Position numbers and translations under genes: made by a program
The notes under the pieces: model-generated
The model's database searches: none
Seen by the model: only the letters and a program-made list of their open reading frames with translations
Told to the model about the DNA's origin: nothing
In this document: positions 33,864 to 44,835 of the stretch, piece after piece
Position numbering within the stretch: position 1 is the first letter of the stretch
Layout of the letters: each line of letters opens with the position of its first letter
Origin: Linanthus parryae
Taxonomy: Eukaryota; Streptophyta; Magnoliopsida; Ericales; Polemoniaceae
Assembly (NCBI GenBank): GCA_023055425.1
Contig: JALGPY010000001.1
Coordinates: 69,372,994 to 69,436,993, forward strand
Reading direction: 5' to 3'
DNA: 64,000 bases

Positions 33864-34945
33864 TGTTTGGGTTTGCGTTAGACTTCTCTCTTCTCCGATA
33901 TCCAAAGAAGTGTGATTCGACGAAACGATTGGCCACATTATCCTCAATAAAAAAAATTTAAAACCCCTCAAAAAAAAATTAGAACATTAACCAAATTAAA
34001 TGGAAAAGGTTTTTATTTCAAAAAAAATGGGAAGGGTTAATGATGCTATGCAGTATGCGCCCCTATGTTTATACAAAGAGACATCGACACCCTTGTATTT
34101 AAAAAAAATCATTGTGTGCCCTTGTTATTAGCCGACACTAACGGATTTTATGAAATGATAATTATAACCAATCAAATTACCCCCAATATTTATACCATTT
34201 CCTCTCCTTCTCCTCTCTTCTCCTACTCTTCCTTCAACACCCAACCCTAGCTTCATCCAGTTCTTCTTTTTCTTCTTTACCTCCACCTAACCCCGACTCT
34301 CCTTATTTTCGAGAAGACACCTATATCAAAACTAGCTCAAATTCTCTAAAGGCAGAGCTCTCCAAGAAATCAAGACAAATTAACGGCTTCCGATGTCAAA
34401 ACCAGTGAATCCCTATGAGGAATAACCCTTATGGGAGGATACGGCAGAGCTGATGTCATCCTCCTGAAATTCCCCCGCCTGGTTGTTTCAGGTGGCGACA
34501 TTGGTGGGTTTGGTCTCTCCGACTGGAATCCACCACCGACGCAGCAAATGCTTGAAGCTTTCAAGCTATCGAATGAAGGTTGAGCCCATAGAGCACTCAC
34601 GCCTTCTCAATCGTCAAGGAAGTCTTTCAATCTACGACACGTAATTTGAAACAAGATATGTTACGCATTCCAATGAATCAAGAAATACCCAATTTATTGC
34701 CCCCAACGAACCCAAACTACCCCATCAAAATAAGCTATGTTTCCTTTCTGTTCTCCAAATTGATTGCACGGATCGAACCCAGAACTACCAAGAACCACCC
34801 AAGTTTGAATGAACTTTGGGTTTGGATTATGTTTTCCTAGGTTTCGATTTGTTAACTTGGGTATATTTTCCAGGGTTTGGGATTGGTGTTGGGTACTCAA
34901 TTGGTCATGGGTTTTCGAATTGGTGTTGGGTTTTCTGATTCTTCA

Positions 34946-34948
<3 letters not shown>

Positions 34949-35016
<68 letters not shown>
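34949..35016. repeat. Compound (CT)n(TA)n microsatellite
   Basis: About 14 CT units are followed by about 20 TA units. It sits in gene-leader-like sequence inside Mutator-like element 1. Confidence 0.95.
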
Positions 35017-35019
<3 letters not shown>

Positions 35020-35335
35020 TCCGTTTTCACCCAATTTATGGGCTTGTTCTTGATTTCCTAAGCTCTCTATTAAGATAATAAGTGTCACGAATAAGAGAAA
35101 GAGGAAGAGAGTGAGAGAAGGAGGGAGGCGGTCGAATTTATGTAAATTTTAGAGATATTTCAATGAACTTCGGGCATGTTTCTTATGCTTCTATTGTTCA
35201 TGTTGTTGTGTCGCTATAGAAATAGTAGCAGCATCAGCAACTTAGTTTTTAAATTCTTCTTTTACTTGAAAATATGTTTTTGACTTCCATTGCGAGGAAA
35301 ATGGTTTTGCAGCCATGGTAATTGCATCTCTCTTG

Positions 35336-35462
35336 GGCATTGATGATTTTGATACATTGAGTTCACTTGCTGCGAAATTGTTACTTTCATGACGAGGCAA
35401 TTCGTTTTGCAGCCATTGTAGGTGCAGTTATGTTAGTTTTCAATTAAATATGTGAGCCTCAT
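35336..35462 (+). ncRNA. Diverged copy of the C/D-like repeated unit
   Basis: TTGATGA (C-like) at about 35,340, TTCACTTGCTGCG, GACGAGGCAATTCGTTTTGCAG (hairpin GAGGC..GCAGCC) and GTGAGCCTC at the end parallel the consensus of the units at 42.4-43.8 and 53.3-53.6 kb. A further half-copy of the hairpin part lies just upstream at about 35,291-35,318. The terminal stem is not preserved, so it is probably not functional. Confidence 0.35.
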
Positions 35463-35778
35463 TCACTTTCTATTGTTTTTGCACTGTTGGTGTTCTTGAT
35501 GTTCTTAGTTTTCTTGGTGATTCAAGAGTAACATTAAACGGGGGCAATAGAGTCCAGCAAATCCACATTGGCAATATGATCTCAAAAAATAGTGCCACCC
35601 ACTTCCCTAACGGAACATGACAGAAGGGTGCTAAGTGTCATTACGTTATTTCTATTTAAGGCGTACAAAGTGGAATTTTTCTGAACACATGGGTGCCAGA
35701 TGCCCTTTTTCCTAAACATATGGGTGTGAAGTGTCTTTAGCCCAATGGAAAAATAACATAATCAAACCAACTATTTTA

Positions 35779-36930
35779 GGGTAAAAGACACTTTCCACCC
35801 CTGTATTTTGGTGAAAATATATTTTGATTCCCTGACGTTTGAAAAATTCATCATTGCACCCTCGAAACGGAAAAATGTTAGGACACTTATCACCCTTCTG
35901 CCATGTTTGGTATGTGAAGCCAATTTAATATATTGTTTTGACTATGTTACCCTTAGTTTGAGTAAAGTCCTATTATACCCTTAGCAGACTAAAAAAATTA
36001 CACCACTCATCAATAGCAAACCTTTGTCTACCTAATAAAGAAGTCACATGTTCTCTATCTATTTCTCTCTCTCAAACTCTCTTTTGTTAATTGGTGATTT
36101 GGTTGAGTTAAAAATAATTAAGTGGATTAGGTAATTGATTATGGATTGAGATTTCATTTTGGATTTGGTGTGAATTTTTGTTGCACCAAATTGTTAGAGA
36201 GCTTTATATCTATTCAGTTGGAAGAAGATAAACTGATTTCGCAATTGGATCTAACCATGAGTTTCCAATATGTGTTGTCTTGGTAAAAAAAAACCCAAAG
36301 ATATTATGTGTTCTCCTAGAAGAAACCCAAAGAAACCTTGAAAAATTTTCTACATGTCCCCAACAGACAAACTGGAAACTTTCTAACTCCAAATTCCAAA
36401 TCAAACCCATGAGCACCGGCCTTAATCAGGCCCACAAACAAGATCACGAGCAGACCCTGTGAATGTAGATGGAGAAGCCAAACTAATAGCAATGACCCTA
36501 CCCAGATCTCACAAGAATTGAAACTAGTTAGCAATACCACATACCTCAACTCCTACCCAAACCCAGCCATACCATATCTGAACGTGGAGAGATAAACATA
36601 ACTAGTTTGCCAGGGGCCATGTCTAATGGAAAGAGAAAGAAATCTAGAACAAAAACAGAGTCAGAAACCCACAATTACAAGAAGAAATCTAGAACTTATA
36701 TAGAACAAATCTAAAACGATCAGGGTATGTTGTCGATTTTTTCCAATTCGAGAGAAATACTGGCCTGAACTTGAGGGAATGTGAGAGAGAAAGATTGGTA
36801 TATCACGATGTTTCCATGTCGTTTGGGTCGTGCGGTGGTCGGTTCCAGTGGTCGACGTCGGTCGGTTTACAATGGTGACGGTCGACGGTTGATTCGAGAA
36901 GAGGAGGTCGATTCTTAGGTTTCGTTGAAT

Positions 36931-36961
<31 letters not shown>

Positions 36962-37259
36962 AGGGAGAGGGAGAGAGAGAGATGAGATAAGAGAGGGAGA
37001 AGATGAAGATAGTGGAAATGGAGACCTGTGGGAGGTAATGAACGAAGGAAAAAGATGAAGATGCGGATAGGCTATGAGTATAAGATGATGATTCAGGGGA
37101 AGGAGAAGAAAGGACATAAGGAAAAGAAGATAATAATAGTCCCTATGACGTTGTTGTTGGCCTTAGTTAGTTCCAAGGGTGCAATGATGAATTTTTCAAA
37201 CATCAAGGGACCAAAGTGTATTCTCACCAAATTATAGGGATGGAAAGTGTCTTTTACCC
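35779..37259. mobile_element. Mutator-like element 2, about 90-bp terminal inverted repeats
   Basis: The left end GGGTAAAAGACACTTTCC and the next 70 bp (including GTTTGAAAAATTCATCATTG) recur reverse-complemented at 37,165-37,259, with about one change in six by eye. Length 1.48 kb, no transposase. Flanking 9-mers (ACTATTTTA, ATTAATTAA) agree poorly. The interior holds a leader-like GA/CT microsatellite (about 36,928-36,985) and anonymous sequence. It abuts element 1 with only 35 bp between. Confidence 0.7.
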
Positions 37260-38690
37260 ATTAATTAATACTTCTCTATAACTGAATACAAATATTCAAA
37301 ATAATCTCAGCCAATTAGGTATATATCTCGACGAATAGAGACAATAAAACTGCCACTTTCCGAACCTACCGAGATTCCTGCTACCGAGAGGGATTAGGGG
37401 TTGGTGATCGGTTGTTGGTCTCGTCAGATTCGGGCTTTCCGGGTGTGAAGAATCAGTCACAGACTGCAATTAAAGTGAGTAGCTTCAAAATGTTACAATG
37501 ATAGTTTTTCTGTGATCGCCAGAGTTACAAAAATATAGATAATGGAGAATTACAGAAAAAGAGAGAAGGAAACAAAATTAAATCCAACATGTCTGAATCC
37601 CCTGCTCGTGGGTTCCAATTATACCTGAATCATGTAACGAACTAGTGATGAACTTGCCCAATCGTCTTTCGTCATGTGTCTAGTTTGTTAAGAATGAATG
37701 GTGCTTCCTTGATTTTCCTATTTTCCCCTATTACCCTTGACTTGAGATGTATGGTGGTCGTTCTTCCCTCCTTATATTTGAAAAGTAATGGTCACCCTAA
37801 AAATGAATCATTTCTGGGTTTGAAACCCTATCTTAAACTTACCCTGCTCTTCGACAATCCCTTTCCTCATGGATGTTTTCAGATAAGAAATTGAGGGTAA
37901 CGGCGATGAACTCATCGGCGTTGATCCACGAATCCTATGATTGTGGCAGTCCCACCCAGTGGACCGAAATCAGAATGCATAGATGTCCAAATGACATACC
38001 ATTTTGCGATCCAAAATATGGAGGTTCCGAAAAAAATTGCCCAAATAATTGATTGACGGCAGCGTGGTGGACGTCGTTGTATGTTGGATGATGCATTTCT
38101 TCACCTGAGAAACATGAAACTAGGTGTAGCTGAGAAGAACTAGGTAAGTTTAATCTGTAAGCCATAGTTCCAATTTTTTGCTGAATCTGAAAATGGCCAA
38201 AAAATTAGGTATAAGCTTTTGATTGCGTTTGTAAGCCAATGAGACAAGCATGTATGGTGCACCCGAAATTACACCCGAAACCCCTCTTGAAAACTCTTTT
38301 ATGTCATATTCTTGTCTGCATACTGTTTCACTCTGGCCTAAGCTGCTTCTAAATTGTGCTTTAGCAATTGTTGAGTTAAGCTCTTAAATGTAGGAATTAA
38401 TTGACTTCTACATTTGGACTTCTATTTAGCTGATGGAAACTAAAAGCTGGGGTTGGGCAGTCACGTATTGCTTGAAAATGAGACATTTGCAAACCAAAAT
38501 GGTAATTGGTATTGTACCAATACTCAGCCATTGGTAGCCCATACACCCACTTGTTTGGTTTATCGTGAGTCATGCATCTGAGGTAAGATTATGAACACTA
38601 ATTTAATCTCTCAACTTGGCCATCACTCTGGGGTAATAAGCACTAGATTGACACAATTGAGTTCCCACACACTTTAATTATCATTGACAA
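37260..38690. other. Unassigned sequence
   Basis: No domain recognised. The minus ORF 38165 to 37935 (contains YNDVHHAAVNQLFGQFFSE) has a natural-looking composition but matches no family I know, and nothing around it indicates a gene. Confidence 0.3.
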
Positions 38691-38691
38691 A

Positions 38692-38915
38692 ATTAACTGA
38701 GCGAAACAGTATCTTTGTCATTCACAATAGTAAGAGGTAGACCATGTAACTTATAGGTTTTCTTAAAGAACACAAGTGCCACATGGTCACTAGTGTAGGG
38801 ATGACCAAGAGGGATGAAGTGACCACATTCGGAGAACCTATCGACCACCATAAGTATAGTAGATTTCCATTCTCATTTGGGAAATCCCTCCACAAAATCC
38901 ATGGAAAGTTAATGA
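38692..38915 (-). pseudogene. Decayed Ty3/Gypsy integrase fragment
   Basis: Minus-strand translation gives SMDFVEGFPK, a stop, then STILMVVDRFSECGHFIPLG, HPYTSDHVALVFFKK, and KLHGLPLTIVNDKDT: the catalytic core of a Gypsy integrase with its first two aspartates. The sequence differs from the Tat element's integrase and fits the chromovirus-type consensus better. Only about 70 codons remain; it is cut by an Angela LTR 45 bp to the right. Confidence 0.75.
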
Positions 38916-38960
38916 AATGGTTGATTTGGTATGGGTAGGGTTTGTAATAGCCCTAAGTAG

Positions 38961-39733
38961 TGTTGGTGTATGCCCTATAGGAAATCTATTTTAATGTGAG
39001 CATTGTGTTGGATAGACTATTCACTGTATTAGATATAGATATATTAATATAATGAAGTCCTTAGATTGCAATTGTTGTTATCTTAAACTATGCCTGGTCA
39101 AGTATAATGGTTAATAGGACGATCACTATTCATGGAGACTAGTATGTGGGTAGATTCATATGGAGATATCAAGTCTAACACATGGGTATGCATTAGGAGC
39201 AATGGCATACTGGATTGACCCACCACGAGAATGCTACATGGAAGTTATGTGAATGTACGAAGTGCTTCTCGTAGTGACAGTGGTTTTGTGGTCCTTTGAC
39301 TTGAAGTCACTAGATACTCAAGTTGTGAATCATCAAGTTTTGATATCGTCGAACGTTGCACCATAACTGGGTAACTATAAAGGCGATAATCGTACATGAT
39401 ATGAAGCAAGCTGAGAGATGGTAGTGATGTAGAGAGGACTTGTCCCTCCCACATTAGGGGAGTATGTGTCCATGACCACTCGATGAGTAAGACTTAAGGA
39501 AATGCCTGGCCCGGCTCAGATAAATTAATATATGATATTGATGTTATCTGTTCGGATAATTCTACTCATAGATCGAGAAAACTATGGATTTGATATACAA
39601 GTGTGACATTCGTGTCTCGTGTCCAATCCGGATATTGTGCCTAAGGGACTATACAGCACGGTAATATTGTTCACAGAGGTTTGTCAGATCACTGACTATT
39701 CCTATTGCTTCGATAGCATTGATGTGTTGCTAG
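38961..39733 (+). repeat. Truncated Angela-like LTR
   Basis: It starts TGTTGGTGTATGCCC and runs parallel to the next LTR (same blocks: ATAATGAAGTCCTTAG, GACTAGTATGTGGG, CTTGAAGTCACTAGATACTC). It stops at TTGCTAG, where the second LTR begins, so the second copy inserted into it; the remainder is not in this window. Confidence 0.85.
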
Positions 39734-41127
39734 TGTTGGAATAGATTCCTTAGAGGCAATCTTATTTAGTATGAACATTATTTTGGCTAGAATAATCATT
39801 GTATTGTTTATGGAGATTTTTAATATAATGAAGTCTTTAGGTTACAATTTGTTTTTATCTTAAATATCCCTAGTCGTTTATATTGATTAATAGGACGATC
39901 AACTATAGACTAGTATGTGGGTAGATTGATATGGAGCTATCAAGTCTAGCACATGGGTATGCATTAGGGGTAATGGCATACTGGAATGACCTACCACGAG
40001 AAGGCTACATACAAGTTATGTAAAAGTAACGGGCGCTTCTCGTAGTGACAATGGTATTGTGGTCCTTAGACTTGAAGTCACTAGATACTCTAGTTGTGAA
40101 ATATCATGCTTTGATATTATCAAACGTTGCGCCTTAAGCGGGTAACTATAAAGATAGTTATCGGGCATGATAGAAAGCAAGCTTAGAGATGGTAGTGATG
40201 TAGAGAGGATTTGTCCCTCCCACATAACGGGAGAAAATATCCACGGCCACTCGAGGGGTAGTGCTTATAGAATGTTTGACCAGACTTAGATAAATCAATA
40301 TGCGATATTGACGTTATCTGCATGGATAAGACTATTCCCACGATCGAAAAAATATGGATTGGATATACGAATGTGACTTGTATGTCTCGTTTCCAATCCA
40401 GATATGGAGACAAAGGGATGATACAATACGGTAACATTGGTCACAAGGTTTGTCGGATCACAGACTATTTCTATTAGTTGGGTGACATAGATGTGTTGCT
40501 AGACATCACTCTATGTTAATAATTGTTACTACCAACTACGTAGAAACCTATGTGGTCACACGCCCTATGGATTAAAACGGACTTGGGAATTAAGTAGTAG
40601 GACTAATTAAATAGAATGATCAATACGCAACCACAAACAAACTTATTAGGACTTATTTGAAAAGTGGACTAATCCGTGTGGATATGATTAGTATTGGGGC
40701 TAATATGTAGTTAATAAAGAGTTATTAACTATATAAGGGCACTCCTAGCTTATTTTCTCATAAGTTGCATTCATAATTGAGTGGGAGAACAAAGCAAGGA
40801 GAGAGAAAGACAACTAGGGCCAAACCCTAGCTGTCCGCCCACCCCTGCCGTCGGCCACAAGAGGCGCGACATCTTTGGTCTCCATTTTGCGTGATCTTTC
40901 TTCCTACTTCTTGACGTGAGCTAGCACAGAGGATTCGGAGAAATCCTAGGCGTGGATATTCATAGAGATGTGGATAACATTCTACATGAAGTGATTTTTC
41001 AAACAAACAAGGTACACATTGTTTCTTCCCTTACCACCGTTATGATACTAGTCTTGCGATTCATGGTGGGATTTGGACGTAATATTTATTTTATTATTCC
41101 GCTACGTAATCCGTATCAAACCCTACA
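39734..41127 (+). repeat. Angela-like 5' LTR (plus strand)
   Basis: 1,394 bp from TGTTGGAATAGATTCC to CCCTACA, same family as the LTRs at 4,591 and 11,697 but in the opposite orientation. A PBS follows at once. The 5 bp before it (GCTAG) should be the target duplication; the matching copy is not seen. Confidence 0.9.
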
Positions 41128-41128
41128 G

Positions 41129-41143
41129 TGGTATCAGAGTCAT
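41129..41143 (+). other. Primer binding site of the plus-strand Angela element
   Basis: TGGTATCAGAGTCAT, one change from the standard initiator-Met tRNA site, followed by AGGTCGTAGTGCATAACGTG, which matches the leader of the minus-strand copy. The leader breaks off at about 41,163. Confidence 0.9.
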
Positions 41144-41164
41144 AGGTCGTAGTGCATAACGTGC

Positions 41165-41500
41165 ACTACAACAGATTTTGCTTTCAGCGACCAGTTTCCT
41201 TCCGACTACCAGGATTATGGTCTTTAAAAGCAGTACAAACAGTCTTTTTTATCAGTTAGTCGTCTGCCTTCTCGTCGTTTAGATTTTTAAAGACCAGCTG
41301 TGTTTCTGTCGTGGGGAAACGACTAGTCATCCGAAATAAAAAATTATCAACAACTTGCAGTTTTGTCGGGAATGGATCTAAACAGAAATTTGACCAAACC
41401 TTTGGGGGGGGGGGGAAATGAAATTTCCGCTAAATTTTGGGGAGGAAAATGAAATCTCTCCAAGTGTTGGAGGCGAAATCAAATCATACCAAAAAATTAA
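41165..41500 (+). mobile_element. CACTA-like transposon terminus
   Basis: CACTACAACAGATTTTG at 41,165 fits the terminal inverted repeat of plant CACTA (En/Spm) elements and starts exactly where the Angela leader is interrupted. The following 200 bp have short GTCG and CGAC words like subterminal repeats. No matching TGTTGTAGTG end was found to the right, so the element may be truncated or rearranged. A G12 run lies at about 41,404. Confidence 0.4.
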
Positions 41501-41621
41501 TTCACCCTATCTGCTGGCCAACTAACAACTCCCCGCCATTACTCCCCCTTTCGGCATCCACATCGAATTCACCTATCAAGAACCCTAGCTAACTCATCAT
41601 CTTCCACTCGACACCACCGCC

Positions 41622-41658
<37 letters not shown>

Positions 41659-41767
41659 GCTCCGCACAACCGCGGTCCTCTCGCCACCACCGTCTTTCTC
41701 CTTTCCCGAATCGATCGTTCTTCATTCCGATTGACTCAATCGGGCACCAGCTGGTTCAAATCTGATA

Positions 41768-44331
41768 ATGGAGTTTTGGCGCAGGAAGAGAAATTCCATG
41801 CCTCACCCTTCACAAACACATGTCCTTAGCACTGGTCTGTCGCTCTCTGTTTCTCTGTCTCAATTTGGCTTCTCTATTTCTATTGATTATACATGCGCTT
41901 TTCAATTTGGGTCTGAATGGTGGCTTCAGCTCAGATCTAACAAGCTCTTTTCATTTCTATGACTTAAAAGGAGCAATTTTACTGTGATATCTGTATTTGT
42001 AGGCCGGGATCCATCTTTCATGCTTATAAATTGTATGTGCTTTAATTTTACTATGATATTTGCAAACATTTTAACTATGGGTAAATCCTGTGTTCGGATC
42101 TGCTAGCTTAGTATAGAATATGGTATATACATATATATTGTTTCTCACATAACCAAGTGGTTGCTGTTAACTGATTGGAAAGTGTGTATTCATGGGCTGA
42201 ATGCTATATCTATGCGGCTACATACTGATAGGAATGTGTGTTTAATGTATATATAATTTGGCTATTTGAATGTGATGTGGATGAAACTGAGGTAGCTGAA
42301 AATTTGCATGTCTCCCAATTTATGTGTACGGTATGAAGTTCTTAAGTACCCTATGTCATTGCTGCAAGTTCATAATCTGATGTGTCCAAACATTTAGTTG
42401 TGTAAGAGGCCATGATGATATGGATCTACTGAATTCAGTCATTGAAGCTGTTAGAGTGTAATTTGCCAGGCAAGACAAATTTATTTTTGCAGCCTGCTGT
42501 TGTCATCTCTTATTTGTTAATGAGTACTGATCCTATCTTCTTCATGCTCACTGAAGAGGCCGTTATGATATGGATCGTTCAAATTCACTATGTAGCCGAT
42601 ACAGTGTCATGATATGCATGGCGAGGCAAAATCCTTTTACAGCCTGTGATCATGGATGTGTTATCTGGTTTTCACGAGTACAGATCTGAGCCCATTTCCG
42701 TATTTCCCTCCGTTCATTCCACGTTTGTTATTTTTTATTATCTATTTCCTCCGTTCAACCTCTCTATTCTGCCGGGTCTTGCGAAGGTCATTTTGACCTG
42801 CTGATAATGTTGGAAATTTAATGCAAACATTTGTGCATGAAACCCAGGTCAAAGTGGACTTTGCAAGTGCCAGGATTCGGTAGCGGATGAACGGATGAAT
42901 TTCCAATTAATGAATGCTAGTTCATTAATATGTCAGTTTATTGCAAAAAATCATCAATTAATAAAAATAAGAGAAAGATATGAGATAAATTACAGAAAAT
43001 AACAATACATAAAAATCTTGACCTTGTTGCTAGGTGTACTTGTGAAGGGCATTTCGACCATCTGATAATTAATGTTGGCAAAATGATGCAATCATTAATT
43101 TGTTTGCCTCCAAATCGGGTCGAAATGTCCTTCACAAGTACTCGTAGACTATAGAGGATGAAAGGTTAGAATTAGCAACGAATGGTATTTTGGTTCACTT
43201 CAAGTCTATGTTATTGCTTAATGCTTCGACCGCTTGGGAAGTTATGAATGATCACATGTATGAAAATATGAAATATAATAGATATCTTAAATGGATCAAT
43301 GTTGAGGTGTATTTGGAGGTGCTCCATCTTTCATTATTCTAGTTTGAATGAGGTGCATTGTCTCTGAAATAACTGTTGCTTTCAAGATATTAGTGGATGT
43401 TAATTCAAGATATTGGTTGTCATGAGTATTGATTTGGGCCTCTTCATGAATTTATGATGTTCTTCATGCTCACTGCTTGCCGACTGTAAGAGGCCGTGAT
43501 GATATGGATCGTTCAAATTCACTCTTTGTAGCCGATTGAGTGTGACATGCATGGCAAGGCAAAATCCTTTTGCAGCCTGTGATCATTGATATCTTATATG
43601 GTTTTCATGAGTACAAATATGAGCCTCTTCATTCTCACTGAAGAGTCGATGATGATATGGATCTATTGAATTCACTCGTTGTAGCCCATAGAGTGTGATC
43701 TGCATGGCTTAAGGCAAAATCCTTTTGCAGCCTGTGATCATCGATATCTTATTTGTTGGTGTTAATGAGTACTGATCTGAGCCCCTTTCTGTGATTTACC
43801 CGGAGTGGTCATGTTTTTCTTGTGCAGTACTGATATGAGCCTATTATTGCTTTTTATGATTTTCATTATGCGCGCTGCTTGGCTAGTGCTTGGTCACTGT
43901 AAGAAACCCTGATGATATGGATATACATATATGTAATTCACTCTATTATTTCATGTGTGTCAGTAACGACAGCAAAATCCCCACCCTTTAAAGAGGAGAA
44001 GGTGACCAGTGCTCTCACACGACGACCTCCACTATATTTGAATGCTCCAATGGTCGTCTCTGATTCAGAGGATGAAAAGGATGACCCACCGAAACTGACT
44101 ATATCCCAGGAATGCATGAAGCCTGCAGCTGAACACAAAATGAAAGTCAATCTACTTGAAGTTAACATAATGTTGAAGTGCTTGTGGAAATCTTCAAAGA
44201 AATGGGTGAATCTGTCGATTAGAGAACAGCAGATGTGGGGGGAAAAGGCAAATGAACCAGAAGAAGCTAGATGCTGCTATCTTTGTTGTAGCTTTTACTT
44301 ATTTTATGTTATATATGCTGTTGGGATTTGA
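41768..44331 (+). CDS. Small two-exon gene, unknown protein, ncRNA-like units in intron
   Basis: Exon 1 is 41768-41834 (MEFWRRKRNSMPHP), exon 2 43964-44331; the GT-AG junction is phase 1 and the joined frame is 144 codons with no stop. The leader upstream (from about 41,540) is CT-rich with a (CT)n run. Exon 2 encodes YLNAPMVVSDSEDEKDD, a pattern that recurs as NAPILISDSSDEDS in the ORF at 54,117-54,524, suggesting a real family. The end (CCYLCCSFYLFYVIYAVGI) is hydrophobic and runs up to the next LTR, so the true C terminus may be lost. The 2.1-kb intron holds C/D-like units and hairpins. The family is not recognised. Confidence 0.4.
42404..42543 (+). ncRNA. C/D-snoRNA-like unit a1
   Basis: AAGAGGC then ATGATGA (C-box-like) at 42,412; CTGA at 42,527. 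The 3' stem bases are partly deleted relative to the consensus. The internal hairpin around the AGCCTG word is degraded. Probably a decayed copy. Confidence 0.35.
42555..42697 (+). ncRNA. C/D-snoRNA-like unit a2
   Basis: AGAGGC at 42,555, C-like box GTTATGA (one change), D box CTGA at 42,686, then GCCCATTT. The internal GGCGAGGCAAAATCC..TTACAGCC hairpin is present. The terminal stem is partly lost. Confidence 0.4.
42751..42894 (+). ncRNA. Long hairpin h1
   Basis: Arms 42,778-42,799 (CTTGCGAAGGTCATTTTGAC and next two bases) and 42,846-42,867 pair over 22 positions with one mismatch and three G-U pairs; an outer stem CCGTTCA/TGAACGG closes it at 42,751 and 42,894. The loop is about 46 nt. It may be a miRNA precursor or a MITE; see the related h2-h4. 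Confidence 0.5.
43037..43140 (+). ncRNA. Long hairpin h2, near-perfect 23-bp stem
   Basis: 5' arm TACTTGTGAAGGGCATTTCG plus ACC at 43,037-43,059; 3' arm 43,117-43,140. All 23 positions pair, one as G-U. The loop is about 57 nt. Size and pairing match plant miRNA precursors. Against h4 two base pairs have changed on both arms together. Confidence 0.55.
43488..43629 (+). ncRNA. C/D-snoRNA-like unit a3
   Basis: Terminal stem AAGAGGC/GCCTCTT pairs perfectly over 7 bp. C box GTGATGA at 43,496. The D-box position has ATGA rather than CTGA. Internal stem CACTC..GAGTG and the GGCAAAATCC..TTTTGCAGCC hairpin are present. Length 142 nt. Confidence 0.5.
43642..43788 (+). ncRNA. C/D-snoRNA-like unit a4
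   Basis: AGAGTC then ATGATGA at 43,649 and CTGA at 43,777 before GCCCCTTT. Internal hairpins are as in a3 with an inserted TTAA. A fifth, incomplete unit (43,901-43,960) runs up to the exon 2 acceptor of the surrounding gene. Confidence 0.45.
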
Positions 44332-44835
44332 CTTTCAATCAATGTAGGCAAAGTCAATGTCAGTTTTTGGAAAAAAAGTTGTTTCCAACTTTGTTGGGGG
44401 TGGTGCTGTAATATTAGAATGAATTTGGTAGTTGCTTTGTCTTGGAGACAAAGTAACTTCCTAATTAGTGAAGTCCACCTCCATGTGTTATTATGTAACC
44501 TATAATTAAATTTAAAGCTTGTTTTGGTGTAAAACACACATACACACACAGGTAGTAATTAAAGCTTGAGAGATTCATTAGTGTGTATCGGGTGGGTGTG
44601 TTTCGGGTCGACGCCGTGGCCGTTGTGGCCAAGACGTGCATTGTAATCGGGTTCTCTTCTCAATAAAATATCAAGTTCTGGCCGTGGATTAGCTAGCGGG
44701 TTCGTTACGAATTCTTTAGTGAACCACGTTAAATATCTGTATCGTTCCTTTTTTGCTTTCGTCGTTCTTGCTCGAGTACCCCCAGGTTATAACAAACTGG
44801 TAACAGAGCTCTGAAACGGGAGTTCTGTTACAACA
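44319..44835 (+). repeat. LTR1 of the triple-LTR element
   Basis: 517 bp. It contains a TTTGTCTTGGAGACAAAG palindrome-like word, a CACACACATACACACAC run, an AATAAAATATC polyadenylation-like motif and a first degenerate PBS word (ACTGGTAACAGAGC) near its 3' end. Confidence 0.75.

Larger units (their letters stand above)
34034..35743. mobile_element. Mutator-like element 1, long diverged terminal inverted repeats
   Basis: About 100 bp at the left end (with CCCCTATGTTTA, CACCCTTGTATTT and GTGTGCCC) matches the reverse complement of the right end (with CCCATATGTTTA, CACCCATGTGTTC and TTGTACGCC). Flanks AATGGGAAG and AATGGAAAA could be a decayed 9-bp duplication. There is no transposase. It carries gene-leader-like DNA, a CT/TA microsatellite and a diverged copy of the C/D-like unit. 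Small ORFs inside are not recognisable. Confidence 0.5.

Noticed and set aside
36803..37117. 104-codon minus ORF rich in SLSLPLPPSLSL
   Set aside because: It is the translation of a (GA)n microsatellite in the Mutator-like element.
43912..43963. Start of the 139-codon ORF at 43,912 as an independent gene
   Set aside because: This portion overlaps a truncated C/D-like unit and ends in a good splice acceptor (TGTGTCAG); joining to exon 1 at 41,768 gives a better model.
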